Shown: positions 44,575 through 55,217 of the stretch, piece by piece
Position numbering within the stretch: position 1 is the first letter of the stretch
Layout of the letters: the number at the start of each line of letters is the position of its first letter
From: Pseudomonas nitroreducens
GTDB taxonomy: Bacteria; Pseudomonadota; Gammaproteobacteria; Pseudomonadales; Pseudomonadaceae
Assembly: GCF_024170165.1 (NCBI RefSeq)
Contig: NZ_JALJXP010000020.1
Location: forward strand, 1 to 57,889
Direction: 5' to 3'
DNA: 57,889 nt
Position numbers and translations under genes: made by a program
Notes under the pieces: generated by a model
Database searches by the model: none
What the model saw: only the letters and a program-made list of their open reading frames with translations
What the model was told of the DNA's origin: nothing

Positions 44575-46005
44575 ATGCAAACCCTGAAACGCAGCATGGC
44601 TGCGCTGGTCGCCCTGCTGGCCCTGAGCCTGTCGGTCACCGCGCGGGCTGAACTACCGGACTTCACTCCGCTGGTCGAGAAGGCCTCGCCGGCGGTGGTC
44701 AACATCAGTACCACCCAGAAACTTCCCGACCGCTCCAACGCGCAGATGGGCATACCGGACCTCGACGGCCTGCCGCCGGGCCTGCGCGAATTCTTCGAGC
44801 GCAGCATTCCCCGCGGCCAGGGCGGCCAGGGGCAGACGCCCCGTGGCCAGCAGCGCGAGGCCCAGTCGCTGGGTTCGGGCTTCATCATTTCCGATGATGG
44901 CTACATCCTCACCAACAACCACGTGGTGGCCGACGCCGACGAGATCCTCGTGCGCCTGTCCGACCGCAGCGAGCACAAGGCCAAGCTGGTCGGTGCCGAC
45001 CCGCGCAGCGACGTGGCCGTGCTGAAGATCGATGCCAAGGGCCTGCCGACGCTCAAGCTGGGCGACTCCGACAAGCTGAAGGTCGGTGAGTGGGTGCTGG
45101 CCATCGGTTCGCCGTTCGGCTTCGACCACTCGGTGACTGCCGGTATCGTCAGCGCCAAGGGCCGCAGCCTGCCGAACGAGAACTACGTGCCGTTCATCCA
45201 GACCGACGTGGCGATCAACCCGGGCAACTCCGGCGGTCCGCTGCTGAACCTGCAGGGCGAAGTGGTAGGCATCAACTCGCAGATCTTCACCCGTTCCGGC
45301 GGCTTCATGGGGCTTTCCTTCGCGATCCCGATCGATGTGGCGCTGAACGTCGCCGATCAGCTCAAGGCTGGCGGCAAGGTCAATCGCGGCTGGCTGGGCG
45401 TAGTGATCCAGGAAGTGAACAAGGACCTGGCTGAGTCCTTCGGCCTCGACAAGCCGGCCGGCGCGCTGGTTGCACAGCTGGTGGAGGACGGCCCGGCAGC
45501 CAAGGGCGGCCTGCAGGTAGGTGACGTGATCCTGAGCCTGAATGGCCAGACCATCAACGAATCCGCTGACCTGCCGCACCTGGTGGGCAACATGAAGCCG
45601 GGCGACAAGGCGGCTCTGGAAGTCATTCGTGACAACAAGCGCCAGACCCTGAACATGACCATCGGCAGCCTGCCGGACGACGACGATGCCGTCGCTGCCG
45701 TCGAGGGCAAGGGCGCCGAGCGTAGCAGCAACCGCATGGGTGTGACCGTGGCCGAGCTGACCGCCGAGCAACGCAAGTCCCTGGATATCAAGGGCGGCGT
45801 GGTCATCAAGGAAGTGCAGGGCGGTCCGGCGGGCATGATCGGACTGCGTCCGGGCGATGTCATCACCCACCTGAACAACCGTGCTGTGGATTCCTCGAAA
45901 ACCTTCAGCGAGATCGCCAAGGCGCTGCCGAAGGATCGTTCGATTTCCATGCGCGTGCTGCGCCAGGGACGTGCGAGCTTCATCACCTTCAAGCTGACCG
46001 AATAA
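44575..46005 (+). CDS. mucD: Periplasmic serine protease MucD (DegP family)
   Basis: This 476-residue HtrA protease/chaperone has a signal peptide (MQTLKRSMAALVALLALSLS, cleaved at about ARA). The catalytic triad is His116 (TNNHVV), Asp146 (RSDVAVLKID) and Ser219 (GNSGGPL). Two PDZ domains follow at about 265-355 and 385-470. It removes misfolded envelope proteins and so lowers AlgU activation. It closes the muc operon and is followed by a strong terminator (46021-46047). Confidence 0.97.
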   Translation: MQTLKRSMAALVALLALSLSVTARAELPDFTPLVEKASPAVVNISTTQKLPDRSNAQMGIPDLDGLPPGLREFFERSIPRGQGGQGQTPRGQQREAQSLGSGFIISDDGYILTNNHVVADADEILVRLSDRSEHKAKLVGADPRSDVAVLKIDAKGLPTLKLGDSDKLKVGEWVLAIGSPFGFDHSVTAGIVSAKGRSLPNENYVPFIQTDVAINPGNSGGPLLNLQGEVVGINSQIFTRSGGFMGLSFAIPIDVALNVADQLKAGGKVNRGWLGVVIQEVNKDLAESFGLDKPAGALVAQLVEDGPAAKGGLQVGDVILSLNGQTINESADLPHLVGNMKPGDKAALEVIRDNKRQTLNMTIGSLPDDDDAVAAVEGKGAERSSNRMGVTVAELTAEQRKSLDIKGGVVIKEVQGGPAGMIGLRPGDVITHLNNRAVDSSKTFSEIAKALPKDRSISMRVLRQGRASFITFKLTE

Positions 46006-46014
46006 GGTCGGCGC

Positions 46015-46048
46015 ACCAGAAAAGGGCGACTCCGGTCGCCCTTTTTCA
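46015..46048 (+). terminator. Rho-independent terminator after mucD
   Basis: The stem aaaagggcgac (46021-46031) / gtcgccctttt (46036-46046) with a 4-base loop is followed by T residues. It separates the stress operon from lepA-lepB. Confidence 0.92.
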
Positions 46049-46152
46049 TGCCTGACCGTCCGGCGCGGCGTGACGCATCAGGCTGTAGTCAGGTAAACTC
46101 CCCCGCTATTTTTCGGCGGACCGCCGCCTTCAGCCTTCCGAGTGTGTTCGCC

Positions 46153-47952
46153 GTGAGTGACCTGAGTCATATCCGCAATTTCTCCATCATCGCCCACATC
46201 GACCATGGCAAGTCGACGCTGGCAGACCGCTTCATCCAGATGTGCGGCGGCCTGTCCGACCGCGAGATGGAGGCCCAGGTACTGGACTCCATGGACCTGG
46301 AGCGTGAGCGCGGCATCACCATCAAGGCGCACAGCGTCACCCTTCACTACAAGGCGAAGGACGGCAAGACCTACCAGCTGAACTTCATCGACACCCCCGG
46401 CCACGTCGACTTCACCTACGAAGTCAGCCGTTCGCTGGCCGCCTGCGAAGGCGCGCTGCTGGTGGTGGACGCCGGCCAGGGCGTGGAAGCGCAGTCGGTC
46501 GCCAACTGCTACACCGCCATCGAGCAGGGCCTGGAAGTCATGCCCGTGCTGAACAAGATGGACCTGCCGCAGGCCGATCCGGACCGCGTGAAGGACGAGA
46601 TCGAAAGCATCATCGGCATCGACGCCACCGACGCCGTTGCCTGCTCGGCCAAGAGCGGCATGGGTGTGGAAGATGTGCTGGAGCGCCTGGTCACCGCCAT
46701 TCCCGCTCCGGAAGGCGAGATCGACGCGCCGCTGCAGGCGCTGATCATCGACTCCTGGTTCGACAACTACCTGGGCGTGGTCTCGCTGGTGCGTGTGAAG
46801 CACGGCCGCGTCAAGAAGGGCGACAAGATCCTGGTGAAGTCCACCGGCAAGGTCCACCAGGTGGACAGCGTCGGCGTCTTCACTCCGAAGCACACCGAGA
46901 CTCCGGATCTCAAGGCCGGCGAAGTGGGCTTCATCATCGCCGGCATCAAGGACATCCTCGGTGCGCCGGTGGGCGATACCCTGACCCTGAACAACACCCC
47001 CGACGTGGACGTGCTGCCGGGCTTCAAGCGCATCAAACCGCAGGTCTACGCCGGCCTGTTCCCGGTCAGCTCCGATGACTTCGAGGACTTCCGCGAAGCC
47101 CTGCAGAAGCTGACCCTGAACGACGCCGCGCTGCAGTACGAGCCGGAAAGCTCCGAGGCCCTGGGCTTCGGCTTCCGCATCGGCTTCCTCGGCATGCTGC
47201 ACATGGAGATCATCCAGGAGCGCCTGGAGCGCGAATACGACCTGGACCTGATCACCACCGCACCGACCGTGATCTTCGAGATCGTGCAGAAGAACGGCGA
47301 GATCCTCTACGTCGACAACCCGTCAAAGCTGCCCGACCTCTCGTCCATCGACGAAATGCGCGAGCCGATCTGCCGCGCGACCATTCTTGTGCCTCAGGAG
47401 CACCTGGGCAACGTCATTACCCTGTGCATCGAGAAGCGCGGCGTCCAGCGCGACATGCACTTCCTCAGCGGCCAGGTCCAGGTGATCTACGATCTGCCGA
47501 TGAACGAAGTGGTGCTGGACTTCTTCGACCGCCTGAAGTCCACCAGCCGTGGCTATGCTTCGCTGGACTACAGCTTCGACCGCTTCGAGCCGGCCAATCT
47601 GGTCCGCCTCGATGTGTTGATCAACGGTGAGAAGGTTGACGCCCTCGCCCTGATCGTTCACCGCGACAACGCCCCGTACAAGGGTCGTCAGCTGGTGGAG
47701 AAGATGAAGGAACTGATTCCGCGGCAGATGTTCGACGTCGCGATTCAGGCGGCCATCGGTGGGCAGATCATCGCTCGCTCGACGGTCAAGGCGCTCAGGA
47801 AGAACGTGTTGGCCAAGTGCTACGGTGGTGACGTGAGCCGTAAGCGCAAGCTGCTGGAGAAGCAGAAGGCCGGTAAGAAAAGGATGAAGCAGGTCGGTAG
47901 CGTGGAGATTCCGCAGGAAGCCTTCCTCGCTGTGCTCAAAGTGGACAGTTGA
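46153..47952 (+). CDS. lepA: Translation elongation factor 4 (LepA/EF-4)
   Basis: This 599-residue ribosomal GTPase starts at GTG 46153; the open frame extends upstream into the promoter region, but this start gives the PAO1 length. Motifs: G1 AHIDHGKST near 14-22, DTPGHVDF near 80, [10 protein letters not shown] near 132. The EF-4-specific C-terminal domain ends [19 protein letters not shown]. It affects initiation or elongation under stress. It overlaps the possible lepB leader, and lepB starts 6 bp after its stop. Confidence 0.97.
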   Translation: MSDLSHIRNFSIIAHIDHGKSTLADRFIQMCGGLSDREMEAQVLDSMDLERERGITIKAHSVTLHYKAKDGKTYQLNFIDTPGHVDFTYEVSRSLAACEGALLVVDAGQGVEAQSVANCYTAIEQGLEVMPVLNKMDLPQADPDRVKDEIESIIGIDATDAVACSAKSGMGVEDVLERLVTAIPAPEGEIDAPLQALIIDSWFDNYLGVVSLVRVKHGRVKKGDKILVKSTGKVHQVDSVGVFTPKHTETPDLKAGEVGFIIAGIKDILGAPVGDTLTLNNTPDVDVLPGFKRIKPQVYAGLFPVSSDDFEDFREALQKLTLNDAALQYEPESSEALGFGFRIGFLGMLHMEIIQERLEREYDLDLITTAPTVIFEIVQKNGEILYVDNPSKLPDLSSIDEMREPICRATILVPQEHLGNVITLCIEKRGVQRDMHFLSGQVQVIYDLPMNEVVLDFFDRLKSTSRGYASLDYSFDRFEPANLVRLDVLINGEKVDALALIVHRDNAPYKGRQLVEKMKELIPRQMFDVAIQAAIGGQIIARSTVKALRKNVLAKCYGGDVSRKRKLLEKQKAGKKRMKQVGSVEIPQEAFLAVLKVDS

Positions 47953-47957
47953 ACCCT

Positions 47958-48812
47958 ATGACCCTGAATTTCCCGCTGTTGCTGGTGATTGCCGTTGCGG
48001 TATGCGGCGTTCTCGCCCTGGTGGACCTGGTGCTGTTCGCACCGCGCCGCCGGGCGGCCATTTCCGCCTACGAAGGTTCGGTCAGCGAAGCTGACCCGCA
48101 AGTGCTGGAGAAACTGAACAAGGAGCCGGTACTGGTCGAGTACGGCAAGTCGTTCTTCCCGGTGCTGTTCATCGTGCTGGTGCTGCGTTCGTTCCTGGTC
48201 GAGCCCTTCCAGATCCCGTCGGGCTCGATGAAGCCGACCCTGGAAGTGGGCGATTTCATCCTGGTGAACAAGTTCGCCTACGGCATCCGCCTGCCGGTGC
48301 TCGACACCAAGGTGATCCCCGTGGGTGACCCGCAGCGTGGCGATGTCATGGTGTTCCGCTACCCCAGCGACCCGAACATCAACTACATCAAGCGTGTGGT
48401 CGGCGTGCCGGGTGACACCATCCGCTACACCAGCGACAAGCGCCTGTTCATCAACGACCAGGCCGTGGCCGAATCGCTGGTGGGCGAGGAGCCGGGCACC
48501 CTCGGCAGCGTGACCCTGTACCAGGAGAAGCTGGGCGCGGCGGAGCACATGATCCGCAAGGAAATGACCCGCTTCCGCATCGAGCCGGGCAAGCAGTGGA
48601 AAGTGCCGGCCGGCCATTACTTCATGATGGGCGACAACCGCGACAACTCCAACGACAGCCGCTACTGGAACGATCCGAAGATTCCGAAGGACCTGCTGGG
48701 CATGGTTCCGGACCGCAATATCGTCGGCAAGGCCTTTGCGGTCTGGATGAGCTGGCCGGATCCGAAGATGCGCAATCTGCCGAATTTCTCGCGAGTTGGT
48801 GTGATTCACTAA
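47958..48812 (+). CDS. lepB: Signal peptidase I
   Basis: This 284-residue inner-membrane protease cuts Sec and Tat signal peptides. Two N-terminal helices are present (LLLVIAVAVCGVLALVDLVL and FFPVLFIVLVLRSFLV). The catalytic Ser90 (IPSGSMKPTL) and Lys145 (NYIKRVVG) fall at the same numbers as in E. coli. The box GDNRDNSNDSRYW is intact. The ATG at 47958 is preferred over an upstream TTG that would overlap the lepA stop. Confidence 0.97.
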   Translation: MTLNFPLLLVIAVAVCGVLALVDLVLFAPRRRAAISAYEGSVSEADPQVLEKLNKEPVLVEYGKSFFPVLFIVLVLRSFLVEPFQIPSGSMKPTLEVGDFILVNKFAYGIRLPVLDTKVIPVGDPQRGDVMVFRYPSDPNINYIKRVVGVPGDTIRYTSDKRLFINDQAVAESLVGEEPGTLGSVTLYQEKLGAAEHMIRKEMTRFRIEPGKQWKVPAGHYFMMGDNRDNSNDSRYWNDPKIPKDLLGMVPDRNIVGKAFAVWMSWPDPKMRNLPNFSRVGVIH

Positions 48813-48954
48813 ACTGGTGAGACGTTCCAGGCCTGCAGGGCTGGATCGGTGCTGAAAACGGGCGGGGCTGCACGCGGGGAGCGAGGCGGCCCCGCTTCAC
48901 TTGGACCTGCCGCGGTTGGCGGGCAAATAAGAAAGATACCGACATGAGGTCGAT

Positions 48955-49332
48955 ATGACGTACGCACGTTCGCAGAAGGGAATGTCGTTGCTGGGTTGGC
49001 TGGCCGTACTCGCCGTCGTGGCATTCTTTGCCAGCGCTGCGTTCAAGATCTTCCCGCACTACATGGACTACTACGCCATCGAGAAGGCCATCACCTCGGT
49101 GGAGACCGATAAGGCCGCGGAAGTGCGCTCGGTTCCGGAGTTCTACGCCTATGTGAGCAAGGCGCTGACGATCAACGGGATTCGGGATCTGAAGCTGGAA
49201 GATGCCCTGGACGTGAAACTTGAGAACAACGAGTTCCGCGCCCACCTGAAATACGAAAGACGCGAGCCACTGGTGCAGAACATCGACCTGGTGGTCAAAT
49301 TTGACAAAGAATTCCGTGTACGAATGCCGTGA
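48955..49332 (+). CDS. DUF4845 inner-membrane protein
   Basis: This 125-residue protein begins with a type IV pilin-like basic stretch and one membrane helix ([20 protein letters not shown]), then a periplasmic domain ([19 protein letters not shown]). DUF4845 proteins sit between lepB and rnc in many gammaproteobacteria; their function is not established. Although the N-terminus resembles a pseudopilin (QKGMSLLGW), there is no clear prepilin peptidase motif with Glu5. It overlaps rnc by 4 bp. Confidence 0.9.
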   Translation: MTYARSQKGMSLLGWLAVLAVVAFFASAAFKIFPHYMDYYAIEKAITSVETDKAAEVRSVPEFYAYVSKALTINGIRDLKLEDALDVKLENNEFRAHLKYERREPLVQNIDLVVKFDKEFRVRMP

Positions 49333-50021
49333 GTAACAACAGTCTGGATCGACTCGAGCGCAAGCTTGGCTACACCTTCCGCGACCAGGACCTGATGGTC
49401 CTGGCGCTGACCCATCGCAGTTTCGCCGGACGCAACAACGAGCGCCTGGAGTTCCTCGGTGACGCCATCCTCAACTTCGTCATCGGCGAAGCCTTGTTCA
49501 CCCACTTCCCCCAGGCCCGTGAAGGCCAGCTGTCGCGCCTGCGCGCGCGACTGGTGAAAGGCGAGACCCTGGCTCTGCTGGCCCGCGGTTTCGAGATCGG
49601 GGATTACCTGCGACTGGGCTCGGGTGAGCTGAAGAGCGGCGGTTATCGTCGCGAGTCGATCCTGGCTGACGCCATGGAGGCGCTGATCGGCGCCATTTAT
49701 CTGGACACCGGCATGGATTCCGCCCGCGAGCGGATCATGGACTGGCTCGGCCCGCAGCTGCGCGAGCTGACCCCGGTGGATACCAACAAGGACCCCAAGA
49801 CCCGCCTGCAGGAATTCCTGCAGTCCCGTGGGTGCGAATTGCCGCGTTACGACGTGGTGGATATCCAGGGCGAACCGCATTGCCGCACTTTCTTCGTGGA
49901 GTGCGAGGTGGCCCTGCTGAACGACAAGACCCACGGTCACGGCGGCAGCCGCCGCATCGCCGAGCAGGTGGCCGCCGCCGCCGCACTGGCAGCCCTGGGC
50001 GTGGAGAATGGCCATGAGTGA
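49329..50021 (+). CDS. rnc: Ribonuclease III
   Basis: This 230-residue dsRNA endonuclease processes rRNA and many mRNAs. The catalytic signature [13 protein letters not shown] at 38-50 includes Glu41 and Asp45. [13 protein letters not shown] holds the second acidic pair. The dsRNA-binding domain covers about 155-225 ([14 protein letters not shown] onward). It starts at GTG 49329, overlapping the previous stop, and overlaps era by 8 bp. Confidence 0.97.
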   Translation: MSNNSLDRLERKLGYTFRDQDLMVLALTHRSFAGRNNERLEFLGDAILNFVIGEALFTHFPQAREGQLSRLRARLVKGETLALLARGFEIGDYLRLGSGELKSGGYRRESILADAMEALIGAIYLDTGMDSARERIMDWLGPQLRELTPVDTNKDPKTRLQEFLQSRGCELPRYDVVDIQGEPHCRTFFVECEVALLNDKTHGHGGSRRIAEQVAAAAALAALGVENGHE

Positions 50022-50955
50022 GCACGAGCAAGACCAGCACGACCCATCCGAGCACGATGAAGCAGGAACCGTTCGTTGCGGTTACGTCGCCATCGTCGGC
50101 CGCCCCAACGTAGGCAAGTCGACCCTGCTCAACCACATCCTCGGGCAGAAGCTGGCGATCACCTCGCGCAAGCCGCAGACCACCCGCCACACCCTGCTGG
50201 GCATCAAGACCGAGGGTGATGTGCAGGCGGTGTATGTCGACACCCCCGGCCTGCACAAGGACAACGACAAGGCACTGAACCGCTATATGAACCGTTCGGC
50301 CAGCGCCGCGCTGAAGGACGTCGATGTGGTGATCTTCGTCGTCGACCGCAACCGCTGGACCGACGAAGACCAGATGGTCTACGACAAGGTCAAGTACGTG
50401 AGCTGCCCGGTCCTGCTGGCGGTGAACAAGGTTGACCGTATGGAAGACAAGGGCGAGTTGCTGCCGCACCTGCAGTGGCTGGCCGAGCAGCTGCCCAACG
50501 CCGAAGTCGTGCCGATTTCCGCCCAGCACGGGCAGAACCTCGACGTGCTCGAAGGCCTGGTGGCCGAGCGCCTGCCGGAGAATGATCACTTCTTCCCGGA
50601 AGACCAGATCACCGACCGCAGCAGCCGCTTCCTCGCCGCCGAACTGGTGCGCGAGAAGATCATGCGCCAGCTGGGCGCCGAGCTGCCGTACCAGGTCGCC
50701 GTGGAGATCGAAGAGTTCAAGCAGGACGGTCCGATCCTGCACATCCACGCGCTGATCCTCGTGGAGCGCGACGGCCAGAAGAAGATCATCATCGGCGACA
50801 AGGGCGATCGCATCAAAAGCATCGGCCAGAACGCCCGCAAGGACATGGAAGTGCTGTTCGACTCCAAGGTCATGCTCAATCTCTGGGTGAAAGTGAAAGG
50901 CGGCTGGTCCGACGACGAGCGCGCACTGCGTTCTCTGGGCTACGGCGACCTCTGA
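50014..50955 (+). CDS. era: GTPase Era
   Basis: This 313-residue essential GTPase acts in 16S rRNA and 30S maturation. G1 is GRPNVGKST at 29-37, G3 DTPGLH, G4 NKVD, and the C-terminal KH domain contains [20 protein letters not shown]. The ATG at 50014 has GGAG 7 bases upstream; another ATG at 50008 would be too close to it. The N-terminus has an acidic, His-rich extension ([18 protein letters not shown]) compared with E. coli. Confidence 0.97.
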   Translation: MSEHEQDQHDPSEHDEAGTVRCGYVAIVGRPNVGKSTLLNHILGQKLAITSRKPQTTRHTLLGIKTEGDVQAVYVDTPGLHKDNDKALNRYMNRSASAALKDVDVVIFVVDRNRWTDEDQMVYDKVKYVSCPVLLAVNKVDRMEDKGELLPHLQWLAEQLPNAEVVPISAQHGQNLDVLEGLVAERLPENDHFFPEDQITDRSSRFLAAELVREKIMRQLGAELPYQVAVEIEEFKQDGPILHIHALILVERDGQKKIIIGDKGDRIKSIGQNARKDMEVLFDSKVMLNLWVKVKGGWSDDERALRSLGYGDL

Positions 50956-50964
50956 CCTTCAGCA

Positions 50965-51000
50965 CCCCGCGAGCATTCGCGGGGCGTACCCTTCGGGTGC
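50965..51000 (+). other. Tandem hairpins in the era-recO spacer
   Basis: Stem ccccgcga (50965-50972) / tcgcgggg (50977-50984) is followed by a short hairpin acccttcgggt (50988-50998). No T run follows, so it may only reduce read-through or stabilise the upstream mRNA. Confidence 0.5.
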
Positions 51001-51043
51001 CTGAGCGCGCCCGCCTCCCGACTCCCACTCCAGGCGCAGTGCC

Positions 51044-51748
51044 ATGAGCCTCGCTTCTACTGCCCAAGCCGCTTTCGTCCTGCACAGCCGTCCCTACAAG
51101 GAAACCAGCGCGCTGGTGGATTTCTTCACCCCGCAAGGACGACTGCGCGCCGTTCTTCGCGGTGCGCGGGGTAAGGCTGGTGCGCTGGCGCGGCCGTTCG
51201 TGCCGCTGGAAGGCGAATTCCGCGGGCGCAGCGACCTGAAGAATGTCGTGCGCCTGGAACCCAATGGCATTCCCAACCTGCTCAGTGGCGAAGCGCTGTT
51301 CAGCGGCCTCTACCTGAACGAGCTGATGGTCCGCCTGCTGCCCGTGGAAGATCCGCATCCCGCGCTGTTCGAACATTACCGTGCGACCCTGCCACTGCTG
51401 GCTGCCGGCAGTCCGCTGGAGCCGCTGCTGCGCTCTTTCGAATGGCGGCTGCTGGACGACCTGGGCTATGGTTTTTCCCTGGACACCGATATCGTCGGCC
51501 AGGCTGTGGCGCCCGACGGACTCTACCGCCTGCTGCCTGACTCTGGACTGGAACCGGTCGGCAGCCTGCAGCCGGGGCTGTTCCATGGCGTCGACCTGCT
51601 GGCCATGGCAGAAGCCGACTGGAACGCCCCTGGCGCCCTGGCAGCGGCCAAGCGCCTGATGCGCCAGGCCCTGGCACCCCATCTTGGCGGCCGACCGCTG
51701 GTCAGCCGCGAGCTCTTCATGAATCGCAAGGACAACTCCCGTGACTGA
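51044..51748 (+). CDS. recO: DNA repair protein RecO
   Basis: This 234-residue mediator helps RecR load RecA on SSB-coated DNA. It has an N-terminal OB-fold ([20 protein letters not shown]) and a helical body with [16 protein letters not shown]. It lacks the zinc cysteines of some RecO proteins, as is usual in Pseudomonas. It overlaps pdxJ by 8 bp. Confidence 0.95.
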   Translation: MSLASTAQAAFVLHSRPYKETSALVDFFTPQGRLRAVLRGARGKAGALARPFVPLEGEFRGRSDLKNVVRLEPNGIPNLLSGEALFSGLYLNELMVRLLPVEDPHPALFEHYRATLPLLAAGSPLEPLLRSFEWRLLDDLGYGFSLDTDIVGQAVAPDGLYRLLPDSGLEPVGSLQPGLFHGVDLLAMAEADWNAPGALAAAKRLMRQALAPHLGGRPLVSRELFMNRKDNSRD

Positions 51749-52484
51749 AGCCAACCGTATCCTGCTCGGCGTGAACATCGACCACGTCGCCACCCTGCGC
51801 CAGGCCCGCGGCACCCGTTATCCCGACCCGGTGAAAGCTGCTCTGGACGCCGAGGAAGCCGGCGCCGACGGCATCACCGTGCACCTGCGCGAAGATCGCC
51901 GGCACATCCAGGACCGCGACGTGCGCGTGCTGGCCGAAGTCCTGCAGACCCGCATGAACTTCGAGATGGGCGTCACCGAGGAGATGATGAAGTTCGCCGA
52001 GATCATCCGCCCTGCCCATGTCTGCCTGGTCCCGGAGACCCGCCAGGAGCTGACCACCGAGGGTGGCCTGGACGTCGCCGGCCAGGAAGCGCGCATCCGC
52101 GAAGCGGTGCAGCGCCTGGCGGCCGCTGGCTGCGAGGTGTCGCTGTTCATCGACCCGGACCAGCGCCAGATCGAGGCTTCGGCTCGGGTTGGCGCCCCGG
52201 CCGTCGAGCTGCACACCGGTCGTTACGCCGACGCCCACAACCCCGCCGAAGGCGCCCATGAGCTGGCACGCATCCGCGATGGCGTGGAGTTCGGCCTGTC
52301 CCACGGCCTGATCGTCAACGCCGGTCACGGCCTGCATTACCACAATGCCGAGCCGGTAGCAGCCATCGCCGGGATCAACGAGCTGAACATCGGCCACGCC
52401 ATCGTTGCCCATGCGCTGTTCGTGGGCTTCAAGCAGGCAGTTGCCGAGATGAAGGCGCTGATCGTGGCGGCGGCGAATCGCTGA
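51741..52484 (+). CDS. pdxJ: Pyridoxine 5'-phosphate synthase
   Basis: This 247-residue TIM-barrel enzyme joins 1-deoxyxylulose 5-phosphate and 3-amino-2-oxopropyl phosphate to make PNP. Motifs include [17 protein letters not shown] near the N-terminus, [14 protein letters not shown], and [11 protein letters not shown] and [12 protein letters not shown] for phosphate and substrate binding. It starts at GTG 51741 inside the end of recO and closes the lepA-to-pdxJ run. Confidence 0.97.
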   Translation: MTEANRILLGVNIDHVATLRQARGTRYPDPVKAALDAEEAGADGITVHLREDRRHIQDRDVRVLAEVLQTRMNFEMGVTEEMMKFAEIIRPAHVCLVPETRQELTTEGGLDVAGQEARIREAVQRLAAAGCEVSLFIDPDQRQIEASARVGAPAVELHTGRYADAHNPAEGAHELARIRDGVEFGLSHGLIVNAGHGLHYHNAEPVAAIAGINELNIGHAIVAHALFVGFKQAVAEMKALIVAAANR

Positions 52485-52738
52485 CTGGGGGAAGAGCTTC
52501 ATCGGGTAATTCGAGCCAGAGAATTTCCCTCTCCCTAACCCTCTCCCTGAAGGGAGAGGGGACTGTCCGGTGCGGACGGGTAGCCTTGTGCTAGCTGGCT
52601 GGCTCCGTCCTGACCGGGAGCGCCGAGTGGCTCCCTCGCCCTTCGGGGCGGGGCGCGCAGCCAGGGCGTGGGGAGAGGGCAGGCAGCTGCACAGAGCTTG
52701 ATGTAAGCGAGCTATGCCTCTATCGCATTACAGGCAAA
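52485..52738. repeat. CCCTCTCCC-type intergenic repeat between pdxJ and cmoB
   Basis: A 254-bp gap with no gene. It contains tandem ccctctccc / ccctctccctgaagggagagggg from 52527, then an unrelated core and a closing half with ctcgcccttcggggcggggcg and ggggagagggc to 52680. It is an inverted-repeat element of a kind common in Pseudomonas genomes. It sits where gene order departs from that recalled for PAO1. Confidence 0.7.
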
Positions 52739-53707
52739 TCAGGGCTTGCGCGCCACCAGCGTGGCGCGCAGCGGCGCCGGCAGGCCTTCGAGGGTGCGGC
52801 TGTGGTCGTCCGGATCGAGGAAGTCCGGCAGCGACTGATAGCGCATCCACTCGGTGGCGCGCTGTTCCTCTACCGAGGTGCGGCTCACGTCGACGCTGCG
52901 CACGTCGGTGAAGCCTGCACGGCGCAGCCACAGCTCCAGCGCCGGCACCGACGGCAGGAACCACACGTTGCGCATCTGCGCGTAGCGATCTTCGGGCACC
53001 AGCACGCTGTTCACGTCGCCTTCCACCACCAGGGTTTCCAGCACCAGTTCGCCGCCACGGCGCAGGCAATCCTTGAGCGCCAGCAGGTGGTCGATGGGCG
53101 AGCGGCGGTGGTAGAGCACGCCCATGGAGAACACCGTGTCGAAGCCTTCCAGCTTCTCGGGCAGGTCTTCCAGGGCGAAAGGCAGGTGCCAGGCCGGCAG
53201 ATCCGGCAGGTAGCGCTTCATGGCGAGGAACTGGCAGAAGAACAGCCAGTTCGGGTCCACGCCAACCACGCTGCGTGCGCCAGCGCCGAGCATGCGCCAC
53301 TGGTAGTAGCCATTGCCGCAGCCAACATCGAGGATGCGTTTTCCTGCCAGATCGATGTGCGGCGACACGCGCTCCCACTTCCAGTCCGAGCGCCATTCGG
53401 TGTCGATGTGCACGCCGAACAGGTTGAACGGCCCCTTGCGCCACGGGATCAGCCCTTGCAGGGCGAGCTTGAGCTGCGCGCGGGTGTCCTCGTCGCAGTC
53501 GCCTTCGAGGTTGAAGCGCTCGCGCAGCTCGACGGCGGCGGCCTGCAGCTCGGGCAGGCGATCCACCGCGGCCAGCCAGCGTTCGAGATCGCCATGGCCA
53601 TCGTCGACCTTGCCGGCCAGTTGTGCGGGCAGCGAGCCGGCCCAGGATTCCAGTGGCGTGCCGGCCAGTTCAAGGCGCAGGCGGTCGAGGTCGAAGCGTT
53701 CGATCAT
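52739..53707 (-). CDS. cmoB: tRNA U34 carboxymethyltransferase
   Basis: This 322-residue enzyme uses carboxy-SAM to make cmo5U at tRNA position 34. The family N-terminus includes [20 protein letters not shown]. The methyltransferase core has [15 protein letters not shown] near 124 and [17 protein letters not shown]. The length equals the E. coli family size. The start at 53707 overlaps the cmoA stop by 4 bp (ATGA). Confidence 0.97.
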   Translation of the reverse strand: MIERFDLDRLRLELAGTPLESWAGSLPAQLAGKVDDGHGDLERWLAAVDRLPELQAAAVELRERFNLEGDCDEDTRAQLKLALQGLIPWRKGPFNLFGVHIDTEWRSDWKWERVSPHIDLAGKRILDVGCGNGYYQWRMLGAGARSVVGVDPNWLFFCQFLAMKRYLPDLPAWHLPFALEDLPEKLEGFDTVFSMGVLYHRRSPIDHLLALKDCLRRGGELVLETLVVEGDVNSVLVPEDRYAQMRNVWFLPSVPALELWLRRAGFTDVRSVDVSRTSVEEQRATEWMRYQSLPDFLDPDDHSRTLEGLPAPLRATLVARKP

Positions 53708-54444
53708 GGCAGGGCAATCAGGGAAGCGAAGTTGAGGCACTGGAACCAGGGCACGACCTTGGAGAAGCCGGCGGCCAGCAGGCGCTCGCGGTGGGTCTCC
53801 AGGGTGTCGGGGCGCATGACGTTCTCGATGGCGGTGCGCTTCTGGGCGATTTCCAGTTCGCTGTAGCCATTGGCGCGCTTGAAGTCGATGTGCAGGTCGG
53901 TGAGCAGCTCGTGCTCCTGCTCGTCGGCGAAGCGCAGTTTTTCCGAGAGGATCAGCGCACCGCCGGGCAGCAGGGCGCTGCGCAGGCGGCTGAGCAGTTC
54001 CAGGCGTTGTTCGGGGGCGATGAACTGCAGGGTGAAGTTCAGTGCGATCAGCGAGCAGGGCTTGAGGTCCAGCCTGAGGATGTCCGCCTCGATCAGTTCG
54101 ACCGGCAGCAGTTCCTGGTGCATGGCGTCCTGGGCGCGCAGGTATTCGCCGCAGCGTTCGATCATCGGCGCGGAATTGTCGACGCCGATGACACGGCAGC
54201 CTTCGGTCTTCACGTGGCGGCGCAGCGCCTGGGTCACCGCGCCGAGCGAGCAGCCAAGGTCGTAGAGCACGCTGTTCGGCGCGGCGAAGCGCGCGCCGAG
54301 CACACCTATGTTCTCGACGATGGTGGGGTAGCCCGGCACCGATCGCTTGATCATGTCCGGGAAGACGCGCACCACGTCCTCGTTGAAGGTGAAGTCGGGA
54401 ACCTGGGTTTGCGGCTGGGCGAAGATGCGGTCGGATTCGCTCAC
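53704..54444 (-). CDS. cmoA: Carboxy-S-adenosyl-L-methionine synthase
   Basis: This 246-residue enzyme makes carboxy-SAM from SAM and prephenate for CmoB. It begins [12 protein letters not shown] (GTG start at 54444) and contains [17 protein letters not shown] for SAM binding and [12 protein letters not shown]. The longer frame upstream lacks family similarity. It is coupled to cmoB by a 4-bp overlap. Confidence 0.96.
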   Translation of the reverse strand: MSESDRIFAQPQTQVPDFTFNEDVVRVFPDMIKRSVPGYPTIVENIGVLGARFAAPNSVLYDLGCSLGAVTQALRRHVKTEGCRVIGVDNSAPMIERCGEYLRAQDAMHQELLPVELIEADILRLDLKPCSLIALNFTLQFIAPEQRLELLSRLRSALLPGGALILSEKLRFADEQEHELLTDLHIDFKRANGYSELEIAQKRTAIENVMRPDTLETHRERLLAAGFSKVVPWFQCLNFASLIALP

Positions 54445-54557
54445 GCTGGATGGGGCCTCGTTACGCTGAACAGGCGACCAGGCGCGGCGCGCCCGGTTTG
54501 CCGGGGCGCGCATTGTAGCCGAGGCGCCGGGTGCGCCCAAGCTTCAGCCGATAAGGG

Positions 54558-55130
54558 TCACTTGAGCTGGTCGGAGAAGTATTCGCCGGCGCCCTGCAGC
54601 GGGCCGAGGGGATTCTTCTTGTCTTCCATGCGGCGGATGTTCGGCTCGCCGTTGCTGGTCTTGTGCACCACCACGTCGTCGATCAGCACGAACACCGGGC
54701 GGAACGACCAGCCCTGCACCTGGCGGCGTTTGCGGAAGTTGAAGATGTCGGCCCAGAAGCTGCCCACACGCTGGCTGTCAGTCTTGTTGAAGTCGAAGGC
54801 GTAGCCGACGCAGCGATCCTTGGCCTGCAGGCAGGTCACCAGGCCGTCTGGCAGGTAGTCGATGGGGATGTTGGGCTGTACGAAGAGCAGGCGCACGTCG
54901 ATGAACGAAAGCATCTTGGCGTTGCCCTGGGACAGCGGATCGAAGCCCAGCGCGTAGAGCTGCGACTTGGTGGTCTTGCCAGGATCGACCTGGTTGTAGC
55001 GGCTCTGTGCATCCTGGTAATCCAGGAATGGTGACTGCACTTCCGCGCGTTCGCTGGGCAACAGGCTGCCACAGGCCGAGAGTGTCAGGCAGGCTCCCAG
55101 CAACAACATCGAGCGAACTACTGCACGCAT
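54558..55130 (-). CDS. Lipoprotein of unknown function
   Basis: This 190-residue protein has a signal peptide with lipobox LSAC at Cys20 (LTLSACGSLLPS). Gly at +2 suggests outer-membrane sorting. The mature part has PGKTTKSQLYALGFDP, which resembles the start of BamE/SmpA-like folds, and a long C-terminal region with VFVLIDDVVVHK. I do not recognise a named family. The start at 55130 has GGGGAG upstream. It lies 113 bp upstream of cmoA on the same strand. Confidence 0.85.
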   Translation of the reverse strand: MRAVVRSMLLLGACLTLSACGSLLPSERAEVQSPFLDYQDAQSRYNQVDPGKTTKSQLYALGFDPLSQGNAKMLSFIDVRLLFVQPNIPIDYLPDGLVTCLQAKDRCVGYAFDFNKTDSQRVGSFWADIFNFRKRRQVQGWSFRPVFVLIDDVVVHKTSNGEPNIRRMEDKKNPLGPLQGAGEYFSDQLK

Positions 55131-55217
55131 GGAGCTCCCCTTTTCCCAGTCTCTTATTGATTGATCTATAGCCGATGACAGAGGGCTCTGCCGGACTTTT
55201 CTCACGCCTTCGCAGGA

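Noticed and set aside
48955..49332. Type IV pseudopilin
   Set aside because: The N-terminus looks similar, but the prepilin peptidase site with Glu5 is missing, and the position between lepB and rnc is that of DUF4845.
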